64,000 nucleotides of DNA from Paludibacteraceae bacterium. GTDB lineage: Bacteria; Bacteroidota; Bacteroidia; Bacteroidales; Paludibacteraceae. Shown in pieces: positions 1 through 8,771 of the stretch. Every line of letters begins with the position of its first letter. Position 1 is the stretch's first letter. The position numbers and the translations under genes are program-made. The notes beneath the pieces were generated by a model. It was not told the DNA's origin and searched no databases. It saw nothing but the letters and a program-made list of their open reading frames with translations. The DNA is taken from NCBI GenBank assembly GCA_017937025.1, contig JAGBEJ010000010.1, positions 1 to 64,000 of the forward strand, read 5' to 3'.

Positions 1-2853
1 GGCGCCTTCCTCTGGAAGCGTGCGGTCGCCGAAGCTCTCGGTCACCTCGTTAGGCACTACCATGCTTGGCAAACGGAGCTCGTCCATGAACACGTCGAGG
101 TATGCCTGGCTGAAGCACAGCGAGTCAGCGTCGGCCACGGTTACGACATAGCGGCCCTTGCTCTCCACGACGCCGAGGCTCTTGACGCCCTCGTCGTAGC
201 GGCCGTTGCTGATGTCGGTAGAGTCCATCGCCGTGGCGGTGTTCTTGCGGAACCAGCGGTAGGTGTAAACGGTGCTGCTTGCGGGACTGTTGGTCGCTGT
301 CAGGTCAAGCTCGCCGCCGGTCATACGCAGTGTTATTGGGTTGCCGTCGATGTTCTTCACATAGTCATGCGCCAAAAGGCTCGTCTCGAACTTTGGTGTC
401 GCTACGACATTAACCGTCTTTGACAGGCTATGACAGACATTGCCGAACTCATCTTTCACGTTCACGCTGTAAACGATCTCATCACTCTTGTTTGGCGAGT
501 AACTATATACGCCACCGCTTATTTGCGCTGTAACATCTGCTCCACTATTTGTCAAAGTCTCAGACACTGCCGCTTTTGGCACAGAAACCGCAGGCTCGAA
601 TTCATACTTCGGAGTCACGGTCACGTTCTTGCCACCATCATTGCAGAATCTTATCTCCGTCAACTCGTCGTTGAGCTTGCCATCGCCATCCAAAGTCAAC
701 ATCGATTTCAGCTCTGCTGGTATAGACACACGAATTGTGTCCTGATATACAGAACAGTGGTTTTTGTCATTATATGACGACATTATGAATACCGAGTCAA
801 CGACACCGGCTCTCAATGCCGAAGTGTCGAATGGCTTAGGACTTGTCGTGTTAGACAATGTATCGGTGAAATTGACACCGTCTTGCGAAGCCAGCCATAC
901 ATAGTGGTTCAATGAAGCCGCGCCGTCGCCATCCTCAAATCCGAATCCAACAGAATGCGATGGCAATGTGATTGTACTTCCGGCACAAACCGTCAACAAT
1001 GAATCCAATCCTCCCTTATTATCCTTAACAAAGAAATATGTCTCTACTGAGTCCTTATTTCCCACATTGTTAACATAGCAAGCATCCACGCCTGTCGCTG
1101 GGGTCTTATACACTACCATCTTGGCGTGATAGAAGTTCGGCTCAAGGTTAGCTGTATATTCGTATGGTTTGTCAGTCAACACCTCATTATATACATTCTC
1201 ACCTATTATATAGGTGTAGTTGTCGCCAGTACCTTTCACTGGAGTCGCTTTGTCTATCACCCATCTAACCTCACTGACACCGATATTGTGCAAGTCGTCA
1301 GTTGGTTTGAACTTCGTCGCAGGATCGATACACATCGCCATGGTTATCTCGTCAGCCTCAATGCCGTTCAGCGAGAAGTTTGTCGTATTAGTCACGGCCG
1401 CAGAACCTACCGAATATCCGTATCCCACGTCCTTGCCTTTCGAGCCATAAACGTATGCGTTGAATCCGTTAGGGTTCTTCAACGTATAGCTCGCTCCAGT
1501 GTTCAAACCAGAATACACTCTATATGAATATTCTGTGCCTGGCACTACTGTCCAGCCGCTGTTCAGTTCCTCAGTTGTGCCATAGCTGTTGGTCAAGGTT
1601 GTAGAGTTGCATGCGCTTGTCTTCGCTGTTATCATTAAGCTATGCTCAGAAATACCACCGTTTGCTATAGCTGTGAATGTCATATCCTGAACTGCCTGTT
1701 CTGCTGGAGCCACAGTTATCATGGCAGGAGCACCGTCAGCATTACTTCCGACATTCTCTCCTGTTGTAAAGAATGCAACTCCGACAGGTTTCGTAGCATG
1801 TACATAACAGCCCTTATTCTCTGTGTCAACATACTCGTAGAACTGCGACGGATTCAATGTCGCAACCTCAACGCCATTGACAGAGACTTTTGTACATGGT
1901 TTTGACGCCACGATTCTTGTCACGGCGCTTCCATGTGCGTCAGGCGAACCTACAATGTAAGTCGATCCCCACAAATGAGTAGGGAACAACTGGTCGAACT
2001 CATAGTCTCCATTGTTGTAAGCGGAGTTCTGACCACTACCGTGCTGAGTTCCAGCAAAGACAGCAATCTTCTTACACATGTTTCCGCCCTTTACGCCATC
2101 GTTTTTCAACACTATTCTTGTGCCGGTCAGGTCATTTGTTCCTGTAGCGCCGACAGAAGAATAAATGCCTTCTGCGCTTTTCGCTCTTATGAGATATGTC
2201 TGTCCTCTGCTCAACGAAATCTCTATCTTTTCTGGCACAACAGCTGTCGCGTCATTGTCCAGAAGACAAGTTGGGTATATTTCTATGTCGCAATCATCAG
2301 TCGCCACGATAAGGGCTTCAGATGGGAAGTTGTTAGCATCCGTAGAGTTTTTCTGAGAGTTACCCGAGCGGCTTATCACATAATACTCGTTTCCCAATGC
2401 CTCTACAGGATAGATACAAGCAGCATCGGCAGTCTTTTCTCCGCTCAAACTTGCATACAAAGACACTTTTATATCTTCGCCAGCCGCATTTGTCGCATGT
2501 GCGTAATATCCGTTATTGTCTGCGACGTTAGACTTCACGGTATAGCAGTCCTTGTGAGTTCCGGACACTGTCACAGAAGTCTCTTCCGCACTGTTGGTCG
2601 AAGCGAGAGAAATCTCAGTTTTTCCTTCGTTTATATTATGCGTAACCGTAGTTCCTGTTCTCGGATTCGTCAATTCAAGCTTGCCTGCCACCTCGGAAGA
2701 CACGAACAAAGTCATTGTCTTCTCACGCTTTGGTCTGCCTCGCATAAACGAGAAATAGAACTCGCTTCCCTGAGTACTCTCTCCGCTTTGTATTGCCAGC
2801 ACCTCAGGCATCGCCATCGCTGCTGCTATCATTATCGCGAATATCCTTTTCAT
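1..2853 (-). CDS. Large secreted surface protein, IgGFc-binding-like N-terminus (partial, C-terminus beyond window)
   Basis: The reading frame is open from an ATG at 2853 to the window edge, giving 951 residues with no stop; the C-terminus lies outside. It begins with a signal peptide (MKRIFAIMIAAAMAMPEVLA). Residues about 25-330 (TQGSEFYFSFMRGR, then a beta-rich stretch with TRIVASKPCTKVSVNG and TKPVGVAFFTTG) resemble the IgGFc-binding N-terminal domain common in Bacteroidetes adhesins. Further Ig-like beta-sandwich segments follow (CAGSTITLPS, YTYRWFRKN). The last residues visible, LPSMVVPNEVTESFGDR, look like the start of a gliding-motility (CHU_C, type B) C-terminal signal, which would make it a type IX secretion cargo; this is inference from a few residues. 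The start lies 38 nt after the stop of the next gene with no promoter between, so the two are probably co-transcribed. The binding target is unknown. Confidence 0.75.
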   Translation of the reverse strand, partial: MKRIFAIMIAAAMAMPEVLAIQSGESTQGSEFYFSFMRGRPKREKTMTLFVSSEVAGKLELTNPRTGTTVTHNINEGKTEISLASTNSAEETSVTVSGTHKDCYTVKSNVADNNGYYAHATNAAGEDIKVSLYASLSGEKTADAACIYPVEALGNEYYVISRSGNSQKNSTDANNFPSEALIVATDDCDIEIYPTCLLDNDATAVVPEKIEISLSRGQTYLIRAKSAEGIYSSVGATGTNDLTGTRIVLKNDGVKGGNMCKKIAVFAGTQHGSGQNSAYNNGDYEFDQLFPTHLWGSTYIVGSPDAHGSAVTRIVASKPCTKVSVNGVEVATLNPSQFYEYVDTENKGCYVHATKPVGVAFFTTGENVGSNADGAPAMITVAPAEQAVQDMTFTAIANGGISEHSLMITAKTSACNSTTLTNSYGTTEELNSGWTVVPGTEYSYRVYSGLNTGASYTLKNPNGFNAYVYGSKGKDVGYGYSVGSAAVTNTTNFSLNGIEADEITMAMCIDPATKFKPTDDLHNIGVSEVRWVIDKATPVKGTGDNYTYIIGENVYNEVLTDKPYEYTANLEPNFYHAKMVVYKTPATGVDACYVNNVGNKDSVETYFFVKDNKGGLDSLLTVCAGSTITLPSHSVGFGFEDGDGAASLNHYVWLASQDGVNFTDTLSNTTSPKPFDTSALRAGVVDSVFIMSSYNDKNHCSVYQDTIRVSIPAELKSMLTLDGDGKLNDELTEIRFCNDGGKNVTVTPKYEFEPAVSVPKAAVSETLTNSGADVTAQISGGVYSYSPNKSDEIVYSVNVKDEFGNVCHSLSKTVNVVATPKFETSLLAHDYVKNIDGNPITLRMTGGELDLTATNSPASSTVYTYRWFRKNTATAMDSTDISNGRYDEGVKSLGVVESKGRYVVTVADADSLCFSQAYLDVFMDELRLPSMVVPNEVTESFGDRTLPEEGA

Positions 2854-2891
2854 ATATATATAAATGTCCTTTAGGAAAATCTTGTGTTATA

Positions 2892-5258
2892 TTATTTGCA
2901 GTTGCATTCCTTATCTGTCACCGCTGGGCTGCCGACTGCGCTCACCGAAATGTATGGCACCATAATCTCATTAGTTCCAGTGTTGGTTATGACAATCGCA
3001 GTAGTTGTATTGCTGTCCACTGTCAGCTGCTCCTCTACTCCGTCATTGTCGTATGCCATAGTTATAGCGCCGTCCTTGCTTGCCGCGCCTGCTGTTATGT
3101 TGTAATTGCACTGACCGAACGAGAATATTATCACATCCACAGTGCCGACCGACTCGGCTGTGAGCGTAAGCGACTCACCTGCCGCCAAACGGTATGCTCC
3201 GTTCTTGCTTGTCGCAGCACCACGCGTGCTGGCTTCGCTGTCGTATGTAGGACCAACAACAAACGCTGGCTGCTCGAACTCTGCGCCATCCATGTTTGTG
3301 CAATATGGAAGATTCGCTGTATGCAATGTTCCATCAGCAGTTTTGAAGTCCTTGCTATAAATAAGTTCATTACCTGCTAAGTCTGTCAGAGAGCCGCTCT
3401 CTATTATTATTGTATAGTCGGTCAAGCCTTCCAGACCACTGAACACTGCGCTACCCGTCATATTGTCTGAACCGAGCGTAAGGACGCCGCTCCAAACCAC
3501 AGTACCACTTGATTTCTTCTTTATTGATATTTTGCCAGCGTTTGCTGAACCGTCCGCCAGTTTTACTGGCTCATTGAACGTCAACTGAAGCGGACCAGCC
3601 AAAGATGCCGCTGTCAAATCCGTTGGCTTGTCAACCGACACAACTATCGGCGCATCGTCATCTGGTATCACATTAATCATGTAATCCTTGAACACTCCGT
3701 CCTTCTCGGCATTAACTCTGAATGGTTTTGACAATGCGTTTGGCTTTACAAAAACCATAGGAATCACCGTCGTCGACGACACCTCACTCAGCGGAGAAGT
3801 CGTGTAAACAGGAGTGAATGGGCTGTTGCTCAAATCAGAGCTCTTCATATAAACATTCACATTCGAGCCGTTTATTACTCCTTCTGCGAACTTGCCTGCG
3901 CCTATAGGCAACGAGAATGTCAACAGGTCGCACGCTGTGCTTGGCTCTTCATACGCCACATTTATGGTGTATGTTGTAGAATTGCCGTCCTCTGATGTTA
4001 TTACAACCGACTGAGGCACAGAGTAATCAATATTCATAGCAACACCGTCGGCAACCGTTGTTCCGCTACCTAATTTTGCATTAGCGAGATCATCGGAAAA
4101 ATCTATCGTTGTCGATATTGAGTTCTTGGCAGCAGCGTTCTTTCTTCCGTCGCCATACGAGTATGGCAATGTCACAGTAACCGTATTTCCGCTAATCGTA
4201 GCATACCTTGTGTCGCCGTCTATCACATACGCCAGTTTGTCGAGAGTTCTGACCGTGCTGGCAGGAATTTTCTCCACCGTAACCTTATAAAGGTAATTCT
4301 CTGGATTACCATCGTTGTCCTTGTCAAATGTGAATGTGTATTCAATAGGATTAGTCACCGAATTGGTGAAGTCCTGTGCAGAAGTCGGACCAACAAGTGT
4401 GCCTCCAGTTATCGTTGTGAAGTCAGGAGTCAAATTTGTTATGTCTGATGCATAAGGAACAAGGAAATGCACTGTAGTTGTGCTGACTACATCGGCTGTC
4501 ACCGGAGTACCCGACACCACAACCGAAGCTGCAGATACCACCTGTGGAATTCGTCTTAAAGAGAAGAAACCTCCCAGTTTTGACAAGTTGCCACCTTTAG
4601 CAAGGTCCTCTATTTTTATAACAGAAACGATGTCCGGGTCAAGAACATAATGGTTGGTCTTCTGCTTTTCAGAATATTTATTATTTGTGTTGTTTACAAT
4701 AACATCATTAATAGAGACCTGAATGTATCGTGGTTTTGTGAAATCTGCCTGTTTGACATCCTGAACAGCCAAGCCAAACATGTCATAACCTGTAACAGAC
4801 AAGACTATCTCATTACCGGTATTATTGAATTGTGAATATAAAGCCTGAACATCCTTTCCGTGCAAAGTGCCAAAAGCTCCAGACTTTCCCAATTCTTCAG
4901 TATATGATTGACCATCATTTGAAAACTTCGAGACAGATACTGTAAACCAGGAAGATGAAAACGAAGAAGGCTCTTTATCCTCACTATATGCGACAACATG
5001 TTCATGCCCAGCTTGGTCATAAGCAACCACTCCATACTGCTTTACGCCATCTTTTGTGGTTAAAGCGAATGAATATGTCTCATACTGTCGTTCATCAGAA
5101 TAAGTATAAGTGCTTATCGGTGTTGTATTATCATCATCGTCCGTATACGCATCGAACTCTGCTGATGTGTGCGGCGTCAACGCAAAAGATTGTGACACAG
5201 GAAACGCGAACACAGCAGCCAACACAAGCGCTGCTCTTTTCATTATATTTCTTTTCAT
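2892..5258 (-). CDS. Secreted multidomain Ig-like surface protein
   Basis: A 788-residue protein when started at the ATG at 5258; the frame extends 7 codons upstream to a GTG, but the ATG gives a clean signal peptide (MKRNIMKRAALVLAAVFAFPVSQSFA). After a unique N-terminal region, residues about 238-330, 335-440 and 441-533 look like three DUF5018/cadherin-like beta-sandwich repeats, each ending in a T-Y-x-I-N-V or Y-K-V-T-V strand. About 536-643 is a bacterial Ig-like (Big_5) module (LQLTFNEPVKL ... YTIIIESGSLTDLAGNEL). The last 140 residues form another beta-rich domain ending in a short Cys pair (ECNCK). No obvious T9SS C-terminal signal is visible. It is first in a two-gene unit with the adhesin-like gene downstream. 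Export is well supported; function unknown, probably cell-surface adhesion or polymer binding. Confidence 0.75.
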   Translation of the reverse strand: MKRNIMKRAALVLAAVFAFPVSQSFALTPHTSAEFDAYTDDDDNTTPISTYTYSDERQYETYSFALTTKDGVKQYGVVAYDQAGHEHVVAYSEDKEPSSFSSSWFTVSVSKFSNDGQSYTEELGKSGAFGTLHGKDVQALYSQFNNTGNEIVLSVTGYDMFGLAVQDVKQADFTKPRYIQVSINDVIVNNTNNKYSEKQKTNHYVLDPDIVSVIKIEDLAKGGNLSKLGGFFSLRRIPQVVSAASVVVSGTPVTADVVSTTTVHFLVPYASDITNLTPDFTTITGGTLVGPTSAQDFTNSVTNPIEYTFTFDKDNDGNPENYLYKVTVEKIPASTVRTLDKLAYVIDGDTRYATISGNTVTVTLPYSYGDGRKNAAAKNSISTTIDFSDDLANAKLGSGTTVADGVAMNIDYSVPQSVVITSEDGNSTTYTINVAYEEPSTACDLLTFSLPIGAGKFAEGVINGSNVNVYMKSSDLSNSPFTPVYTTSPLSEVSSTTVIPMVFVKPNALSKPFRVNAEKDGVFKDYMINVIPDDDAPIVVSVDKPTDLTAASLAGPLQLTFNEPVKLADGSANAGKISIKKKSSGTVVWSGVLTLGSDNMTGSAVFSGLEGLTDYTIIIESGSLTDLAGNELIYSKDFKTADGTLHTANLPYCTNMDGAEFEQPAFVVGPTYDSEASTRGAATSKNGAYRLAAGESLTLTAESVGTVDVIIFSFGQCNYNITAGAASKDGAITMAYDNDGVEEQLTVDSNTTTAIVITNTGTNEIMVPYISVSAVGSPAVTDKECNCK

Positions 5259-5317
5259 AAAATCTTCGTTTGAAGGCACAAATCACAAAAATCTGCGCCT
5301 TTTTACTCATTAAAAGG

Positions 5318-5325
5318 CAAATATA
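5318..5325 (-). promoter_or_regulatory. Bacteroidetes -7 promoter box for the surface-protein pair
   Basis: Read on the minus strand the box is TATATTTG, matching TAnnTTTG, about 60 nt before the ATG at 5258. It abuts an inverted repeat at 5297-5318 (GCCTTTT / AAAAGGC), which would form a stem-loop at the very 5' end of the mRNA. Confidence 0.5.
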
Positions 5326-5422
5326 TGATTTATAAAAAAAGAAAGGTGATGTTTAATATTGTTTTTTTGCACTCGCAATGCTTATCATAACTCTTTTTAA
5401 CCACAAACATAACATTTCAGAC

Positions 5423-5458
5423 AAAAAGTAAAGGCAAGTGTAAATGACACTTGCCTTT
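5423..5458 (-). terminator. Intrinsic terminator downstream of the PD-(D/E)XK-like gene
   Basis: An 11-bp perfect stem (5430-5440 with 5448-5458, AAAGGCAAGTG / CACTTGCCTTT) with a 7-nt loop. On the minus strand it is followed by TACTTTTTG. It ends transcription of the gene at 5468-5938. Confidence 0.75.
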
Positions 5459-5467
5459 GCGTGATAA

Positions 5468-5938
5468 TTATTTAAATCTCGAAAAATCTTTTGCAACATA
5501 TTTTTCAAAGCGTTGCTTGCAATACTCTTTCTTTATCCCCGTTTTCTTGTCTGTGCGTTGACCATTAAACCAAATGCTACGCTTTCCTGCGTTCTTTCCA
5601 CTTTTATTAGTAACACATTCTTTCAGAAATTCTTCTGATGACAAAATCCACATAGTCCCTTCATTTACTCGCTCCGAATAAAACACGAAATAAAAGTTCT
5701 CTGTCTTTTCATGAGTTATTGCTGCAAACAACGCTGCATCTCCCTCTTTCACTTCATTTGAACGCGCCTTGATTTGAACTTCAATAAAAGTTCCATCTTC
5801 TTTCTTTATCACACAATCAACACCATGATCATCAACTAATGGCACATAGACATCAAGTCCCTCCATCAGCATCTTACCAATTATATTGTATTCCATCCGT
5901 TTACCGAAACCAGCGGAATGTCTAAATGTAAAATTCAT
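5468..5938 (-). CDS. PD-(D/E)XK-fold-like protein, putative nuclease
   Basis: 156 residues, no signal peptide, predicted cytoplasmic. The N-terminal half carries a pattern typical of the PD-(D/E)XK nuclease fold: an N-terminal helix (FGKRMEYNIIGKMLMEGLDVYVP), then GVDCVI with the acidic residue about position 41, a turn, and FIEVQIKAR with the E-x-Q-x-K signature about 52-56. Restriction enzymes and Holliday-junction or RNA-processing nucleases share this arrangement. The C-terminal third is basic and aromatic (KRSIWFNGQR, KKEYCKQRFEKYV). Codon use looks more AT-rich than in the neighbours, which suggests later acquisition. No methyltransferase or toxin-antitoxin partner is adjacent; the only close neighbour is the DUF1294 gene 36 nt upstream. 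The motif is seen; nuclease activity is inference. Confidence 0.6.
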   Translation of the reverse strand: MNFTFRHSAGFGKRMEYNIIGKMLMEGLDVYVPLVDDHGVDCVIKKEDGTFIEVQIKARSNEVKEGDAALFAAITHEKTENFYFVFYSERVNEGTMWILSSEEFLKECVTNKSGKNAGKRSIWFNGQRTDKKTGIKKEYCKQRFEKYVAKDFSRFK

Positions 5939-5974
5939 AATATCACTATTTTATTAAGTTACGCTCAACTATTT

Positions 5975-6250
5975 TCACCCCACAAAACAATCCTTAACCA
6001 CCACACATAAAATAACTTGCAAAACAAGCGAAAACGGCACCAAGATGTTAAACTTGAGTTTCTGGGTCTTATGGCGAAAAAACGACATTCCGAGAAGGGC
6101 GCCAACACTGCCGCCAATGAACGAGAATGTTAAAAGAGTACTCTCCGGGACTCTCCACTGTTGTTTTTTGGCACGCCGTTTGTCATAGCCATACAAAACG
6201 AACGTGATGAAGTTTATGAATAACAGATATGCTAGCAGAAACTTTAGCAT
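5975..6250 (-). CDS. DUF1294 family small inner-membrane protein
   Basis: 91 residues with three hydrophobic segments (about 2-20, 41-60 and 70-88). Between the first two is YGYDKRRAKKQQWRVPESTLL, the hallmark of DUF1294 proteins (Y-D-K-x-x-A, then W-R-x-P-E-x-x-L), followed by FIGGSVGALLGMSFFRHKT, also typical (G-G-x-x-G-A-x-x-G-x-x-x-x-R-H-K-T). Function of the family is unknown. It is transcribed with the PD-(D/E)XK-like gene 36 nt downstream and diverges from the periplasmic protein at 6306 across only 55 bp. Confidence 0.85.
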   Translation of the reverse strand: MLKFLLAYLLFINFITFVLYGYDKRRAKKQQWRVPESTLLTFSFIGGSVGALLGMSFFRHKTQKLKFNILVPFSLVLQVILCVVVKDCFVG

Positions 6251-6305
6251 TGTTCTTTAATAAGAAAACACGAATATAATTACAAACAACTTAATTCTTA
6301 AAGCT

Positions 6306-6806
6306 ATGAACAAGAAAATCACTACAGCGCTAGTCGCAGCAATCACAACTTTCGGAGTTTACGCACAAGCACCTGCGCCATGCCAAGGACACGAGAAGCA
6401 TGAATGCGCCAAGAAGCACGAGAACATGACTCCTCAGCAAAGAGCGGAGATGAGAACTGCAAAAATGACTAAGGATTTGAATCTGACCGAGGAGCAGCAA
6501 AAGAAAATCAGTAAGATGAACCTTGCCAACGCGAAGAAGCACGAGGCTAAAAAGAAGAAAATGGAGAAGGCTCACGCGAAGGCTAAGGAGAAGATGATGA
6601 AGGAAATGGCAAAGAACGACAAGCAACTCAAAAAAATCCTGACCGAGGAACAGTACAACAAACTCCTGCAGCAAAGAGAGGCCAAGTGCAAGGAACACAT
6701 GATGAAGTACAAGAAGCACCACAAGCCACACAAGATGCACGGAGAGAAGGGAAAGGGGCACCGCCATCACCACCACGGATTCAAGCCTGCCCCAGTGGAG
6801 AAATAA
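6306..6806 (+). CDS. His-rich periplasmic protein, DUF4890/Spy-like
   Basis: 166 residues. Signal peptide about 1-20 (MNKKITTALVAAITTFGVYAQ). Residues 41-80 (MTPQQRAEMRTAKMTKDLNL, then TEEQQKKISKMNL) match the DUF4890 pattern, a helical repeat also found in the CpxP/Spy periplasmic chaperones; a second TEEQYNKLL copy follows about residue 118. The middle is a very basic helix (AKKKKMEKAHAKAKEKMMKEM). The tail is His/Lys-rich (KYKKHHKPHKMHGEKGKGHRHHHH), suggesting metal binding. Two Cys-x4-5 segments near the N-terminus (PCQGHEKHECAKKHE) could also bind metal. Monocistronic: a strong terminator follows. Family placement is from the motif; a metal or envelope-stress role is inference. Confidence 0.8.
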   Translation: MNKKITTALVAAITTFGVYAQAPAPCQGHEKHECAKKHENMTPQQRAEMRTAKMTKDLNLTEEQQKKISKMNLANAKKHEAKKKKMEKAHAKAKEKMMKEMAKNDKQLKKILTEEQYNKLLQQREAKCKEHMMKYKKHHKPHKMHGEKGKGHRHHHHGFKPAPVEK

Positions 6807-6824
6807 GCCAAAGTATTAAACAGG

Positions 6825-6858
6825 AAAAGCCGGTAGCGAAAAACTACCGGCTTTTTTT
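6825..6858 (+). terminator. Intrinsic terminator of the His-rich periplasmic gene
   Basis: 12-bp perfect stem (AAAAGCCGGTAG at 6825-6836 with CTACCGGCTTTT at 6844-6855), 7-nt loop and a run of Ts. It lies between convergent genes and can serve both strands. Confidence 0.85.
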
Positions 6859-6871
6859 ATCATTTCATGTC

Positions 6872-7339
6872 CTACTCTATCTTCAGCTGCCTGCTGAAAA
6901 TCTCATCGAGCGAGACTTGGAACGTTTCAGTCGTCAGCACGCCCGGAATCTCGGCTATTTTGTCAAGTATTATGTGGAGCAGGTCCTTGTTGTCCTTGGC
7001 ATACACCTTTATGAACATCGCGTATTTTCCCGTGGAATAGTGGCATTCCACGATTTCCGGAATCTGCTTCATGCTCTCAATCACATTCGGCACATAGCTC
7101 AAGTCCTTGAGCACGACTCCAAGAAAGGCGCATGTCTGGTATCCTATTTTATATGTGTCGATGATAAACTCCGAGCCCTTTATAACCCCAAGATTCATCA
7201 GTTTCTGTATTCTCTGATGTATAGCCGCGCCGCTTACATTGCACTCCCGCGCTACCTCGAGGAACGGCATTCTCGCGTTCTCCGCCACTAACGAAAGGAT
7301 TTTTCTGTCCAGTTCGTCCAAATCGTAATGCTGAGCCAT
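6872..7339 (-). CDS. Lrp/AsnC family transcriptional regulator
   Basis: 155 residues from the ATG at 7339; an alternative TTG two codons upstream is less likely. Residues 5-65 are the winged HTH (LDELDRKILSLVAENARMPF, then VARECNVSGAAIHQRIQKLMNLGVIKG). After a linker comes the RAM ligand-binding domain (TCAFLGVVLKD, IVECHYSTGKYAMFIKVYAKDN, IPGVLTTETFQVSLDEIF). The paralogue group is the short Bacteroidetes Lrp type. It is followed across 76 bp by the M20 amidohydrolase, read in the same direction and upstream of it, so it may be in the same unit and may sense an amino acid released by that enzyme; this link is inference from position only. Confidence 0.9.
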   Translation of the reverse strand: MAQHYDLDELDRKILSLVAENARMPFLEVARECNVSGAAIHQRIQKLMNLGVIKGSEFIIDTYKIGYQTCAFLGVVLKDLSYVPNVIESMKQIPEIVECHYSTGKYAMFIKVYAKDNKDLLHIILDKIAEIPGVLTTETFQVSLDEIFSRQLKIE

Positions 7340-7415
7340 AGGCAATCATTTAAATTATGACAAATATATAAAACAGGCTTCAAAAAATCAACTCAAGGCG
7401 AAGGCTCGACTTGCG

Positions 7416-8627
7416 TCACTTGCTCATATACCTGGCAGCCAGCCAGCCCATGACCTCGACTGACGTCACGAAGGCGCTCTCGTCTATCTTGAATGTCGGC
7501 GTATGCTGTCCTCCGCAGTCTGGATTTGCCTTTCCTCTGACTCCGAACCTGAAGAAGCAGCATGGATATTCCTTAGTATAGAAGGCGAAATCCTCACTTG
7601 TCATTTTCTTCGGCATATCGCCCACATGCTCCTCGCCGACTATTTCCTTGGCGTATTCCTTCATCTCGGCTGTCACTTTTTCATCGTTCATCACGGCAGG
7701 GTAACCGTTCAGTTTTTTCATCTCGCACTTGCAACCGTATGCCGCAGCCGTTTCCTCCGCGATTTTTCTCACTGCCGCCTTGGCCTCCTCACGCCATTTT
7801 TCATCCATAGTTCTTATCGTGCCGGCAAGATACACTTTGTCTGGAATTATGTTCATCGCGCCGTCGGCTATAAACCGTCCGATAGTGACCACCGTAGGCG
7901 AGAACGGATTGGCCAATCTCGACGACACCTGCTGCAGCGACACGACAATCTGCGACGCGCACAACACAGTGTCATTCAGCAAATGCGGCATTGCGCCATG
8001 ACCGCCATTGCCTGATATTGTCAGATGTATCTCGTCGGCCGACGACATCACGATGCCTGGCGCGAAAACCACGTCGCCCACCTTATGGTCAGCTGACGAG
8101 TGCTGTCCTAAAACAACCTGCGGCTTATAATCCTTAAACACACCGTCCTTCAGCATCAGGCTTGCGCCGCCCGGGTCCTTCTCCTCGCCCGGCTGAAAAA
8201 CGAACAAAAGCGTTCCGCTAAGCGTTTCCTTGTATTGCTGCAGCACTTTTATTATGCCAAGCAATGTCGCCATGTGCGAATCATGACCGCACGCATGCAT
8301 CACGCCTTTTCTCTTCGACGAGAACGGCAGCCCCGTCTCCTCCTCTATCGGCAGCGCGTCCATATCTGCCCTCAGAGCTATGCATCTCGATTCTGGGGCC
8401 TTGCACTTAAGGACAGCAAGCACTCCATAACCGCCGATATTGTCTCTATGCTCCACCCCCATTTTATCCAGTTCACGCTTTATCACCTCGGCAGTCTCCT
8501 TCTCTTCGAAAGACAATTCCGGACACTGGTGCAATTCGCGGTAAATTTCCTTTACATAATCCTGCACCTCAGACACTTTTCTCCTAAACAAAGCCTTGTC
8601 TAACATCATCTGGCAACGTTTTTGCAT
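7416..8627 (-). CDS. M20D-family amidohydrolase (N-acyl-amino-acid / hippurate hydrolase type)
   Basis: 403 residues from ATG 8627 (ATGs at 8609 and 8606 are alternatives). It hydrolyses the amide bond of N-acylated amino acids using a dinuclear metal centre; the exact acyl group cannot be read from sequence. Family signatures: ALRADMDALPIEE (about 84-96), HACGHDSHMA with the bridging Cys and His (about 111-120), QPGEEKDPGGA (about 145-155) with the catalytic Glu pair, LGQHSS (His about 176), the dimerisation lid with GNGGHGAMPH, and TSEDFAFY near the C-terminus. Cytoplasmic, with no signal peptide. Its TACCTTTG -7 box is 20-30 nt upstream. Confidence 0.9.
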   Translation of the reverse strand: MQKRCQMMLDKALFRRKVSEVQDYVKEIYRELHQCPELSFEEKETAEVIKRELDKMGVEHRDNIGGYGVLAVLKCKAPESRCIALRADMDALPIEEETGLPFSSKRKGVMHACGHDSHMATLLGIIKVLQQYKETLSGTLLFVFQPGEEKDPGGASLMLKDGVFKDYKPQVVLGQHSSADHKVGDVVFAPGIVMSSADEIHLTISGNGGHGAMPHLLNDTVLCASQIVVSLQQVSSRLANPFSPTVVTIGRFIADGAMNIIPDKVYLAGTIRTMDEKWREEAKAAVRKIAEETAAAYGCKCEMKKLNGYPAVMNDEKVTAEMKEYAKEIVGEEHVGDMPKKMTSEDFAFYTKEYPCCFFRFGVRGKANPDCGGQHTPTFKIDESAFVTSVEVMGWLAARYMSK

Positions 8628-8647
8628 ACTCGCTTATACCTTTTCTA

Positions 8648-8655
8648 CAAAGGTA
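8648..8655 (-). promoter_or_regulatory. -7 promoter box for the M20 amidohydrolase
   Basis: Minus-strand TACCTTTG. The box is one arm of a perfect dyad, TACCTTT-(5 nt)-AAAGGTA at 8637-8655, so the promoter itself is palindromic. Confidence 0.5.
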
Positions 8656-8701
8656 AGGTTTATATTAAAATTATGTATATGGATGGATGTCTTTAAACTT
8701 T

Positions 8702-8736
8702 TTTGTTCATTGCATCAAATTAAATACATACATTTG
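8702..8736 (+). promoter_or_regulatory. Promoter for the DUF1573 pair
   Basis: TTTG at 8702-8705 and TACATTTG at 8729-8736, separated by 23 nt, slightly longer than the usual 19-21. A short AT-rich inverted repeat (TTGTTTT 8740-8746 with AAAACAA 8757-8763) follows before the ATG at 8772. Confidence 0.5.
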
Positions 8737-8771
8737 CGATTGTTTTACACAAACTAAAAACAAGACAAGAC

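Noticed and set aside
430-2874. Plus-strand ORFs across the first surface-protein gene, including one of 313 codons
   Set aside because: They lie antisense to a longer frame on the minus strand that has a signal peptide and recognisable domains; their composition (Ser, Arg, Cys, His) is that of reverse-strand shadows.
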